33,353 nt of DNA from Legionellaceae bacterium (GCA_947474165.1 CANJHO010000020.1:1-33353); one strand, 5' to 3'; positions 16,331 through 23,202 are shown, counted from the first letter of the stretch. Notes: generated by a model from the letters alone, not told the origin. Translations and numbers: made by a program.

Positions 16331-17170
16331 CTAAAATCTCCCCAAATCAACGACACTGGAGGCACCATTTTGAGCGAGTAACAGGAGTGGGGTTGGCTTG
16401 TCTTTTAGTGTGATCGCTTCAAACGATAGTTCGCCATGATTCAGCGTAATTTGCCCATTGGTCACAAGTTCTCGTGGGATCTGATTGAGGTTGGCCCATT
16501 GTTGAATGCCCACGTCATCAGCACCCAATAGCATCAAATGAAGCGTTGTAGACGGTGTTGATTGGATGGCTTCAATTAACGGTAGAAGTACTGTTTTAAT
16601 CGCATGCTCTGGTTTAATAAACCAATACAGGGTGTCGTGAGGCAGTAATGTCACGGGTTTATAGTTAGTTGGCGCATAGGGTCTTGGATCAAATTCACCA
16701 ATTACAGGGACATCTTTAAATAACTGGTTATAGGCTTTGTAAAAGGCATTATTCCAGGCAATATTCTTAGATACTTTTTGTGCTTCTTGACGGGCTGAGA
16801 GCGCTGCGAAATGATCTCGTTCTGTATCACTTCGTGCATTGATACCTAAAATATCAATAGGCGTTTGACGAAGGTCTTTGTAATAAATTCCACTTCGATT
16901 TTGCATGAGCTGAAGGTATCGTTTTTCTTCCTCAACACTCAGTCCCCACACGGATGCCTCATGCAGTTGTGTTTCAGTTAAGGTAATTTTATTTGCATCT
17001 TGATCATTGGTGATGTCATCTTCATTTATCGATAGTCCTGTTCTAGCAAGCGTTTTGTCAGTAGTAGCCAAGGCATTGAGTGCTTGAGTTGGAATACCTG
17101 GAATGCTCAATTCAGCATGACTTACCCCACTCATCATCACTAAAGCACTTATGAAGACTGATTTATGCAT
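16331..17170 (-). CDS. TIGR03759-like exported ICE protein
   Basis: Start at ATG 17168-17170: AAGGGA lies upstream and the product begins with a Sec signal peptide (MHKSVFISALVMMSGVSHA); 279 residues. A longer frame to 17254 would overlap the previous gene. The mature protein contains ETQLHEASVWGLSVEEEKRY, then LQLMQNRSGIYY and DILGINARSDTER, a pattern I recall from TIGR03759 (PFL_4693-type) proteins, and ends in a thioredoxin-like or alpha/beta half (LHLMLLGADDVGIQQWA). Periplasmic; role in transfer unknown. Confidence 0.8.
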   Translation of the reverse strand: MHKSVFISALVMMSGVSHAELSIPGIPTQALNALATTDKTLARTGLSINEDDITNDQDANKITLTETQLHEASVWGLSVEEEKRYLQLMQNRSGIYYKDLRQTPIDILGINARSDTERDHFAALSARQEAQKVSKNIAWNNAFYKAYNQLFKDVPVIGEFDPRPYAPTNYKPVTLLPHDTLYWFIKPEHAIKTVLLPLIEAIQSTPSTTLHLMLLGADDVGIQQWANLNQIPRELVTNGQITLNHGELSFEAITLKDKPTPLLLLAQNGASSVVDLGRF

Positions 17171-17180
17171 GAATTTTCCC

Positions 17181-17792
17181 TTACCCAATATGTTCATGAG
17201 TGATAAGCACATGCGCTTTTTGGTTATTCTCAAATACCAGGCGTTGCTTGCCATAATCGATGCTCACAATCCGCCAGCCTGCGAGTACATCTCCTTTTTC
17301 AAGCGGGATGGTTTTAAAATCATAATAAACGCTCGCGACAGGGATGTTCTGAATGCTATCTAGGCTAAAAATTTGAAAAGGTAGATGGTCTGCTGAGAGA
17401 TAGTTGATGGGCATGTTCTTTTCCTCTAAGTGGCGCACAAGCGCTTGAAGGGCATCTAGTCGACTGACTAATAGGGCTTCTGTCTTATTAAGCGCTTCAT
17501 CAATATGACTTCGATTTTGGGTGCGTACGTCGTTCAGCTGTTGTGATAAGTGCTGAATTTGTTGGGTCATGACACTTAAATCTACCTTGGGAAAAGGTTT
17601 ATTGGCTGTGGTTTTCAATGACTCAATGTTCATTTGCAGGGCTTTTAATTCTTCGGAGATAATTTTTGCATTTGAGTGAGGTCTATCACTTGTTACACAA
17701 AGTACAGCACCTGCGCCGGCTGTTAGGGTGAGTAATGCGAATGACAATCGCAGATGTTCTGGAAAAAGCAAAAAGGATTTGAATTTATTCAT
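17181..17792 (-). CDS. Unknown single-pass membrane protein of the tra operon
   Basis: 203 residues. A membrane helix (about 14-33) is followed by a predicted coiled coil (about 45-115, rich in Leu, Gln and Lys with heptad-like spacing) and a C-terminal beta-rich domain (about 135-203) with DVLAGWRIVSIDYGKQRLVF. This end resembles PilP/GspC-type domains that sense or dock to secretin channels, a resemblance from pattern only. It sits between pilL and the TIGR03759-like gene, overlapping pilL by 4 nt. A periplasmic link between inner-membrane parts and the PilL-like protein is a reasonable guess. Confidence 0.75.
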   Translation of the reverse strand: MNKFKSFLLFPEHLRLSFALLTLTAGAGAVLCVTSDRPHSNAKIISEELKALQMNIESLKTTANKPFPKVDLSVMTQQIQHLSQQLNDVRTQNRSHIDEALNKTEALLVSRLDALQALVRHLEEKNMPINYLSADHLPFQIFSLDSIQNIPVASVYYDFKTIPLEKGDVLAGWRIVSIDYGKQRLVFENNQKAHVLITHEHIG

Positions 17793-18235
17793 GCGGAATG
17801 TCCTCTGATTGGCACATAGGTGGGTTTAAGCTTAAAATTTACAGTGCGGGTTAAGGGATTTTGAATCAGTGTGAAGACTTCTTGGCCCACTAATACGGTA
17901 AGTCCGTCTTGGATCGTAAGTGGCCCCAGCGTGCGATCTACCTGAGGCAATGGTGCTGTCATCAGGGTTTTTAAGGCCGGGGGTAATTGTGAGTCGTTTG
18001 CTAGCTTAAATCCTGAATGTTGTATCCAGTACGTTACGGCATCACCTACTGTTATCACCTTCTTCGGAAAATGTATTCGCTGCACGGTGAGCAAAGGATT
18101 AACCTGAGCTAGAAGCGGCTTATTATCTACAGATGCATAGCGATTGATTTGGGTCACATTCGCGGCCTCTGTTAGCAAAGAACAAACACTAAGCGAGACA
18201 AAGGCAACGATTTTTATTGTATGGCTGGTATTCAA
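17789..18235 (-). CDS. pilL: PilL-type ICE protein (TIGR03748-like)
   Basis: 148 residues with a signal peptide (MNTSHTIKIVAFVSLSVCSL, then LTEA). The mature part includes PLLTVQRIHFPKKVITVGDA, then YWIQHSGFKL and RTLGPLTIQDGL, the classic PilL N-terminal domain found as the first structural gene of PFGI-1-class and SXT-like transfer operons. It is probably an outer-membrane or periplasmic component. It begins 2 nt after the csrT stop, so regulatory and structural genes are on one transcript. Confidence 0.83.
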   Translation of the reverse strand: MNTSHTIKIVAFVSLSVCSLLTEAANVTQINRYASVDNKPLLAQVNPLLTVQRIHFPKKVITVGDAVTYWIQHSGFKLANDSQLPPALKTLMTAPLPQVDRTLGPLTIQDGLTVLVGQEVFTLIQNPLTRTVNFKLKPTYVPIRGHSA

Positions 18236-18237
18236 AG

Positions 18238-18459
18238 CTAAATCTCCTCCGCACTAAGTAATTGGAGTTGTTTTTTGATACGTTTTTTCTGTTCATCAAT
18301 ACGTTTTCTCAAAAATATTTCTTTCCTGTCGACGTCCATATCTTTTGGGGCTTGAATACCGATAAAAATAGTTCCCTTACGCTCATATAAAATTTTGAAA
18401 CTAATCCGACCTTTATCGACTAAAATTTCCTCGCCAGCTCGTCTTGTTAATATCAGCAT
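18238..18459 (-). CDS. csrT: CsrA-family RNA-binding regulator of the ICE (CsrT/LvrC)
   Basis: 73 residues, a CsrA fold: MLILTRRAGEEILVDKGRIS keeps Leu4 and Arg6 of strand 1, and APKDMDVDRKEIFLRKRI keeps the Arg equivalent to CsrA Arg44 needed for binding GGA loops. The C-terminal tail is longer and more basic than in housekeeping CsrA. Legionella ICEs are known to carry csrA-like csrT genes beside lvrA/lvrB and the transfer operon; the position here matches. It probably represses translation of ICE or host mRNAs, coordinating transfer with growth phase. Targets cannot be read from this window. Confidence 0.93.
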   Translation of the reverse strand: MLILTRRAGEEILVDKGRISFKILYERKGTIFIGIQAPKDMDVDRKEIFLRKRIDEQKKRIKKQLQLLSAEEI

Positions 18460-18460
18460 G

Positions 18461-18949
18461 CTATTCGTCTCCTTGTCGTAATCTAATGTTTAAAATAACT
18501 TTGATTTTATTCAGATGCATTTGGGCTACCTCAGGGCTAGAAGGGTTGCTATTTAGATTGTATTTTTCATACTGACCTTGTTTGCTGCATGCTTTGCAGC
18601 ACTCAATGTATTGGGGCAAGGTTGGTGGGTATTCCCAATTTGTAAGGCAATTCATCAAGGCTTTATCCAAAACGATGCTGTCATCAAATTTAGCCAAGGC
18701 CAATGACCATTCACTTTTGGTAAATGCTAAAAATTCCTCACTTTTATATAAACTCCGCCAAACGTGTCCGTAGATCGCGGCAAGGCGCAAAAATAAGCTA
18801 TCAATGCGTTTCCTCTGATTTTCGATATCCACTGATGTTGGTGATATTGCTGGCTCTGTTGGGTGTGACGTATTCTGATCCAGCTTTGCAGCTATCCCAG
18901 AACGGGTCGACAGATTGTGTAGCTGTATTACGTTTTTGATGATTTGCAT
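18461..18949 (-). CDS. lvrB: LvrB, with a replication-protein-P-like domain
   Basis: 162 residues; the ATG is preceded by GGAGAG at 7 nt. The first 49 codons overlap the end of lvrA in another frame and are low in complexity. The rest, SLFLRLAAIYGHVWRSLY, then TKSEWSLALAKFDD and YPPTLPQYIECCKAC, resembles lambda-P-type helicase-loader proteins, judged by eye. Named by position in the lvrR-lvrA-lvrB-csrT block of Legionella ICEs. A helicase-loading role is inferred; the accepted function is not known to me. Confidence 0.8.
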   Translation of the reverse strand: MQIIKNVIQLHNLSTRSGIAAKLDQNTSHPTEPAISPTSVDIENQRKRIDSLFLRLAAIYGHVWRSLYKSEEFLAFTKSEWSLALAKFDDSIVLDKALMNCLTNWEYPPTLPQYIECCKACSKQGQYEKYNLNSNPSSPEVAQMHLNKIKVILNIRLRQGDE

Positions 18950-19697
18950 GATTACTCTCCAGTGTTATGACGGTGTTGATTTCATCTTCCCAGCAATGCT
19001 GGGCTAACCAATTAGCTGGGAATTTCCAGCCTGGCACCCATTGGCATTGCGTCAGTTGTAGGTTATGAGCCGTAATTTGTTTTTCCAGTGCCGTGAAAAT
19101 ACAAGCCATTAGCTCATCTGTTGGCTGAAGGGATTGAAATTGCTCCCAGGATTTTTGTTTGGATTTTTTGAGCGGGTAGAGTTGCCAAAATTTTTTAAAT
19201 TTTTGAGATAAAAAAATAAAATTATTATTACTACTTAGAGGTATGCCGGGTTCAATTGATGGGTTAGTGACCGCTTGTGTGTCTGAATCTTTATGATCCA
19301 TTGATTTTAAATCATTTTTTTCAGGGTTTTCTTGAACGGCTTCATCTGACGGTTTGATGACGGGTTTATTTGTCGCAGATTGAGTCGTAGTTGCGAATAA
19401 GCAATGAACAACAAGAGAATAATCTTCAGATTGAATTTTAATGATTCCAGCACGCTCTAGGCCTTTCAATGCCCGCCGGAGTTGTGCTTTGCTAGGACTA
19501 CCGCTTTGAATACCAGAGTGTGGTTCAATATAAAGTACCTCACTCAATGATTGGTAACTGATCCCTCGTTTAACCCCGACAAGGCCCGTTCTATAATCCA
19601 TATGAGGCTTAATGCCGCAGAGATAAAGCAACTGTTGAAGATGAGGTAATCCGCGCAATGCGGACACCTCCTCATGGTTGATTTTTAAGTAGTCCAT
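18801..19697 (-). CDS. lvrA: LvrA, winged-helix plus replication-protein-O/DnaD-like C-terminus
   Basis: 298 residues. The N-terminus (about 1-100) reads as a winged helix (SYQSLSEVLYIEPHSG, then AQLRRALKGLERAGIIKI), followed by a variable linker and a C-terminal block FWQLYPLKKSKQKSWEQF, then WVPGWKFPANWLAQHCWEDE. That final block is typical of phage replisome organisers (FW..YP.K...K and p..WL....W.De). AAGGAT lies 8 nt upstream of the ATG. Named by position. It heads the leftward operon; its leader contains a palindromic element (see 19727). Its last 149 bp overlap lvrB. Confidence 0.83.
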   Translation of the reverse strand: MDYLKINHEEVSALRGLPHLQQLLYLCGIKPHMDYRTGLVGVKRGISYQSLSEVLYIEPHSGIQSGSPSKAQLRRALKGLERAGIIKIQSEDYSLVVHCLFATTTQSATNKPVIKPSDEAVQENPEKNDLKSMDHKDSDTQAVTNPSIEPGIPLSSNNNFIFLSQKFKKFWQLYPLKKSKQKSWEQFQSLQPTDELMACIFTALEKQITAHNLQLTQCQWVPGWKFPANWLAQHCWEDEINTVITLESNHANHQKRNTATQSVDPFWDSCKAGSEYVTPNRASNITNISGYRKSEETH

Positions 19698-19716
19698 CGT
19701 AGTTATCCTTGATTAA

Positions 19717-19858
19717 CATTTTTTGTAACTCCCCTCGTCATCCCGAATGCAATGAGGGATCTCCCATTAGCGGCACAGTCTTTTGTTGATTGTGTCGTGC
19801 TACAGCCAGGAGATCCCTCACTTTGTTCGGGATGACGTGGGGAGTTACCATTTTTTGT
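19717..19858. mobile_element. Palindromic MITE/REP-like element with 10-bp target duplication in the lvrA leader
   Basis: CATTTTTTGT occurs as a direct repeat at 19717-19726 and 19849-19858. Between them a 122-bp element has long inverted ends: AACTCCCC then CGTCATCCCGAA and TGAGGGATCTCC on the left, mirrored by GGAGATCCCTCA, TTCGGGATGACG and GGGGAGTT on the right. It has no coding capacity; the short frame across it (19703-19906) reads the RHPEQSEGS-type string common for such palindromes in many genomes. Direct repeats plus palindromic ends indicate insertion of a non-autonomous element. It lies between the likely lvrA promoter and its start codon, so the transcript would carry a strong hairpin. 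Confidence 0.75.
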
Positions 19859-19882
19859 TATACGATTTTTGAAGTTCGTGTT

Positions 19883-19903
19883 ATTATAAAAAACGATTTG
19901 TAA
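19883..19903 (-). promoter_or_regulatory. Probable lvrA promoter -10 overlapped by an LvrR-type operator
   Basis: On the minus strand TATAAT is at 19883-19888. The sequence AAACGATTTGTAA at 19891-19903 lies directly upstream of it, in the -10/-35 spacer, and shares the AAACGA half-site with two sites nearer lvrR. No good -35 is seen, so an activator or an extended region may be needed. Confidence 0.45.
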
Positions 19904-19951
19904 CATATACTCGTGACGTGATGTTTACACATGTTGTCGAATAATCGTTGG

Positions 19952-19994
19952 AAACGAATCGTTTTATATTATTCAATTATAAAACGTATTGTTT
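19952..19994. promoter_or_regulatory. Two LvrR-type operators
   Basis: AAACGAATCGTTT (19952-19964) is a perfect palindrome with one central base. AAACGTATTGTTT (19982-19994) is a degenerate copy exactly 30 bp further, about three helical turns. Together with AAACGATTTGTAA at 19891 they form a three-site operator region between divergent lvrA and lvrR, as expected for a lambda-like repressor. Binding is inferred. Confidence 0.6.
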
Positions 19995-19996
19995 TA

Positions 19997-20026
19997 TTGT
20001 CAATGGGTTTTTGAATTTAATTTATA
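19997..20026 (+). promoter_or_regulatory. lvrR promoter
   Basis: TTGTCA (19997-20002) and TTTATA (20021-20026) are 18 bp apart; ATTTAT at 17 bp is an alternative -10. Transcription would start only a few bases before the ATG at 20037, giving a leaderless or nearly leaderless mRNA, as known for some phage repressors. The second operator abuts the -35. Confidence 0.5.
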
Positions 20027-20036
20027 TTGAGTGATC

Positions 20037-20714
20037 ATGGATATCAGAGAACAAATCGGTAATCGAATTACCAAATCCAGGAAAGCACTAGGGATTACGA
20101 TTAAAGAGCTTTCCTCCCGCGTAGGGAGCTTATCTGCCGCAAGAATCAGCAATTGGGAGCAAGGCACACGCAGCCCCGGGCCGATTGAAGCTAAATTATT
20201 AGCAAGTGAATTACACGTATCCGCTTCCTATATTTTATGCCTGACGGATAGTCCAGAAGGTGATATATCATTAACAGGTGGCGGTGGCGCACGATTTACC
20301 CCTGTGTTGTTGATGAAAGAAGTGGTTCATGCTAAAGAATTGATACAATCCAATGCAGAACGATCCTTGTTATTTGATGACCGCGAAAAGGCCGTCATTG
20401 TTGATCACTTCAACAAATCTGAAGCCAATGCCTGCCTATTTGCAGCCATTGTTGAAGATAACAGTATGCAGCCAGAATTTAATGCGCATGATCTAATCAT
20501 CGCAGATGCCGATCGCGCGCCAAACCCTGGGGATTATGTCCTTGCTTATTTACCTGCAAAACAACAAACAGTGTTACGAAGATATGGTGAAGCTGCTGAG
20601 GCATGCTTGTATCAATTATTGGCAAACAATCAGCTATGGGCAACGGTGAATGTGAAAAATGCTGAAGAAGCGGTAGTATGCGGCGTTGTTGTTGAGCATC
20701 GGCGGTATTTATAA
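20037..20714 (+). CDS. lvrR: LvrR, LexA/CI-like repressor with HTH and S24 domain lacking the catalytic Lys
   Basis: 225 residues from ATG at 20037 (an in-frame GTG lies 6 bp earlier). Residues 8-62 form an HTH_XRE domain (TIKELSSRVG, then ISNWEQGTRSPGP). Residues about 80-225 are an S24 LexA-like domain: DNSMQPEF holds Ser143 and APNPGDYVLAYL follows. The residue 37 positions after the Ser, where LexA has its catalytic Lys, is Leu180 (TVLRRY). It diverges from lvrA across operator-like palindromes, so it probably represses the transfer operon and itself. Named by its place in the Legionella lvr block. Induction by RecA-stimulated self-cleavage is doubtful given the missing Lys. Confidence 0.87.
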   Translation: MDIREQIGNRITKSRKALGITIKELSSRVGSLSAARISNWEQGTRSPGPIEAKLLASELHVSASYILCLTDSPEGDISLTGGGGARFTPVLLMKEVVHAKELIQSNAERSLLFDDREKAVIVDHFNKSEANACLFAAIVEDNSMQPEFNAHDLIIADADRAPNPGDYVLAYLPAKQQTVLRRYGEAAEACLYQLLANNQLWATVNVKNAEEAVVCGVVVEHRRYL

Positions 20715-20889
20715 CCCACCGAATTGATATATTAGTAGTATTAAGCTGGACTTTAGACATTTTCCAGAATCGATATAATCCAGACTTCCCCCATGAGTTT
20801 TATCCAAACAGAAATTAATTAGACATTCTATGTGATCGTGAACGATTACATCAAGATCTGTCGGATGATTACCCCAATAAACTGTTGAA

Positions 20890-20969
20890 GCAATTTATGT
20901 GAGCAATTTATATTGTAATTTATGTGGCAATTTATGTCAGATCAATTTGTGTCGGAGCAATTTGTGGAC
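20890..20969 (+). repeat. Degenerate tandem repeats (about six units of 11-15 bp)
   Basis: Six imperfect units with core CAATTTATGTG / CAATTTGTG follow one another: GCAATTTATGTGA, GCAATTTATATTG, TAATTTATGTGG, CAATTTATGTCAGAT, CAATTTGTGTCGGAG, CAATTTGTGGAC. They lie in the 410-bp space between lvrR and the F-box gene. Otherwise that space shows only the inverted repeat at 21027. Iteron-like protein binding sites are one possibility. The overlapping 89-residue frame is rich in Asn/Cys/Leu because of the repeats and is not taken as a gene. Confidence 0.6.
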
Positions 20970-21026
20970 AAAAAAAGAGCTACATGATAATATTGGTAAC
21001 ATACGAAAGCGTGCCTCTGCGATTTC

Positions 21027-21075
21027 GGCCTTAAAAACAAGACATTCATTTGAAAATGGTCTTGTTTTTAAGGCC
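21027..21075. repeat. Perfect 17-bp inverted repeat upstream of the F-box gene
   Basis: GGCCTTAAAAACAAGAC (21027-21043) and GTCTTGTTTTTAAGGCC (21059-21075) are exact inverse copies around a 15-base loop. No T-run follows on either side, so it is not a standard terminator. It ends 49 bp before the chosen F-box start and would sit in that gene's leader. It may be an insertion scar, a recombination site or an RNA structure. Confidence 0.75.
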
Positions 21076-21124
21076 GCACTTAATGAATCACTTGGCGCCA
21101 GAAAACTTAAAGAGGGTGGTCAAA

Positions 21125-22351
21125 ATGCCAAATATCCTAAACGATGTAAACAAAAGAGTTCTGGATGAATTACTAAATAATTATAACGCGCTGCCGTGGT
21201 ATAAAAAATTGTTTTATCCTGGCGCCCTAAGTACCGCCTTAAGGCAATACGGCGAAGCCCCATCATACGACGCGGCCTTTACCGTTCGCAACGCTTATTT
21301 AAATAAGACCTGGTTTTTTCAGCGCTGGTTTTTTTCATCTCTGGTTTCTTTTTCAGGTTCGACGCTTAGTGCAGCCTCTACGATACCCAATGAAGAATGC
21401 TTATTAACTAGCAATACTGCACCATCTACCCCAACGCTCGAAGAAGCCCTTCCCGCGGAGATGCTTTTAAAGATTGGAGAAACCCTAAGTCTCAAAGAAA
21501 AGGCTCGCCTAGCCAGTACGTCGAAATATTATCATGGATTATTCCAGCCTGAGCTTCGTGCCGCTAAATTGTTATTGTTTGTTGTACGAGGTCAGCAAGA
21601 CGAAGCGTATGCCATGCTAGGGCAGTACCCTGAGCGGTTGTTAACGCCTGGTGATGTCACGGATGACTCGGGTCGTACATTTAGAAAAATAACCGCTTAT
21701 GAATATGCCTACTGGGCAAAGGATACGCATATGTGCAGGATGCTAGAAGTACATATGGATGTTGCGACAAAATCCGCGATGCTGAAGCGCATTAATGCGA
21801 TGGAAAAGAATGGGTTGACCTATGAGCAACATGGTGTCGTAGTAGAGCACTCAAAACATTTTGATTTCACTCCACTCATAACAGCACTTACAAGGTATGT
21901 CCAGGGGTTTAATAACTGGTACGCCACGAAGCATTGGGATGCGATAAAATCCGCCTGGATGGAAGTAGGCATGGCACAGCGTGATATGCCGGTTCATGTG
22001 GTGAATGAATATTGCCGGCCGGACCGGTCGTTTGTCCCCTTACCTGAGTTTAATGAGGAGAACTTGCCGAGAAGCGTAAGATTTTATAATTTTGATGCAG
22101 GGAGCGAACAATCATTGTTTCCATTGGTTATTTTTGAGAGTTCGGGACTCGGCGTTGATCTTGCAATATTTCGGGGAATGCACGACTCCGGCGGGGGGAT
22201 CGAGGCCGAGGGGCCCTGGCATGTCCGGCTCCCGGTGGCTGTTGATTTGGCGGCCGTTAGCCGCCTAGATGAAATAAGAACCGTCGATCTCACGCGTTTG
22301 CGGGAGAACCTGGAGCAGGGAGCACCGGATCATGGTTTGCGGCTTTCATAG
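21125..22351 (+). CDS. F-box protein, candidate secreted effector
   Basis: 408 residues from ATG at 21125, preceded by GAGGGTGG; an in-frame TTG at 21050 lies inside the hairpin and is less likely. An F-box occupies about 109-145 (LPAEMLLKIGETLSLKEKAR, then LASTSKYYHGLF). Next comes an ankyrin-like helical region (GQQDEAYAMLGQYPERLL, then SGRTFRKITAYEYAYWAKDT) of a kind I recall from Legionellales proteins, and a C-terminal domain with VDLAAVSRLDEIRTVDLTRL. F-box effectors recruit host SCF ubiquitin ligase through Skp1. The last 330 bp are much richer in G+C than the rest, pointing to foreign or composite origin. Secretion and target are not shown. Confidence 0.8.
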   Translation: MPNILNDVNKRVLDELLNNYNALPWYKKLFYPGALSTALRQYGEAPSYDAAFTVRNAYLNKTWFFQRWFFSSLVSFSGSTLSAASTIPNEECLLTSNTAPSTPTLEEALPAEMLLKIGETLSLKEKARLASTSKYYHGLFQPELRAAKLLLFVVRGQQDEAYAMLGQYPERLLTPGDVTDDSGRTFRKITAYEYAYWAKDTHMCRMLEVHMDVATKSAMLKRINAMEKNGLTYEQHGVVVEHSKHFDFTPLITALTRYVQGFNNWYATKHWDAIKSAWMEVGMAQRDMPVHVVNEYCRPDRSFVPLPEFNEENLPRSVRFYNFDAGSEQSLFPLVIFESSGLGVDLAIFRGMHDSGGGIEAEGPWHVRLPVAVDLAAVSRLDEIRTVDLTRLRENLEQGAPDHGLRLS

Positions 22352-22493
22352 ACTGCTGAAGTAATCCGGCTGCATAATCGGCCGGATCAATGTCCCAACA
22401 AACCTCTAAAAACTATTTTAACAGTTCCTGATACTGCCAACTTTGTGACGTCCTCAATCGAATAAGCAGCGATTGTTACCAAGCGCTACTCTC

Positions 22494-22661
22494 CTAAGAA
22501 CCGTACGTACCGTTACAACAATGTTGCGCACTAGTATCATTTTTGTACTCTGGCAACTTGTTTATTTTATACACGGCATTGATTTCCTCATTACTGATCT
22601 CGATTCTTTTAACTACCGTTCTAATAATATCTCGTTGACCATGCCAATCTAAATCTGATCC
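22494..22661 (-). pseudogene. C-terminal fragment of a serine site-specific recombinase
   Basis: An open minus-strand frame ending at TAG (22494-22496) reads SDLDWHGQRDIIRTVVKRIE, then EEINAVYKINKLP and SAQHCC. This is the C-terminal end typical of large serine recombinases of transposons and ICEs. No start codon or upstream domains exist: similarity stops at about 22661, where the IS3 remnant begins. The gene was probably broken by that insertion and the rest lost. The 140 bp between the F-box stop and this fragment show nothing recognisable beyond a weak 7-bp inverted repeat. Confidence 0.6.
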
Positions 22662-23012
22662 CGTCCCGCAAAAACGGACACTTTGCTAAGCAACTTTTTT
22701 AACTTCAAATAATTCCGGTGATTTATGACCGATCATCGAATGAAGTCGTTTCCGATTGTAATATATTTCGATGTACTCAAACACATGATTTTTAGCAATG
22801 GCACGTGTTGCAAACTTTTCCCCATGAATAGCTTCTACTTTAAAACTATGATTCCAGCTCTCCATGGCCGCGTTGTCATAACAATCCCCGCGCTTACTCA
22901 TACTGCAAACAATCCCATAAAGCGTTAAAAGTTTTTGATACTTATGCGAGCAATATTGACTGCCCCTGTCTGAGTGAAGAATAAGGCCTCTGAGAGGCTC
23001 ATAAGAAAATCA
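22661..23012 (-). mobile_element. IS3-family transposase (orfB) remnant
   Basis: The minus-strand frame (stop at 22686) is open up to a TGA at 23010-23012 and reads EPLRGLILHSDRGSQYCSHK, then SKRGDCYDNAAMESWNHSFK, then YIEIYYNRKRLHSMIGHKSP. It holds the second Asp (HSDRGSQY) and the Glu (MES) of the DDE catalytic triad but lacks the first Asp and all upstream sequence. TGTCCGTTTTTGCGGGACGG on the minus strand, just downstream of the stop (22662-22681), looks like its terminal repeat. Only about the last 110 codons remain, so it is inactive. Confidence 0.85.
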
Positions 23013-23202
23013 ATATGGGTGAAAATATATTTTTCAATGTCTAAAAATCACGATAATAATACGGGCTCTTTAAAAATAACCGAAAAAAATGCTAATTTAT
23101 TGATTTATCAGCTGGCCTTGACCGCATAATTGGCTAAAATCGAGTTAAATTCTTTTTGAAAAAAGAACTATACTTACAATAATTAATGCGGGAGATAATG
23201 AA

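Noticed and set aside
19703..19906. 67-residue frame with RHPEQSEGS string
   Set aside because: This string is the usual translation of palindromic repeats, here the inserted element.
20890..20969. Repeat block as a CRISPR array
   Set aside because: Units of 11-15 bp run without regular spacers, and no cas genes are present.
20899..21168. 89-residue frame downstream of lvrR
   Set aside because: It reads through tandem repeats and the 17-bp inverted repeat and overlaps the F-box start; composition reflects the repeats.
22364..22387. ATCCGGC/GCCGGAT stem after the F-box gene as terminator
   Set aside because: Only 7 bp and no T-run follows.
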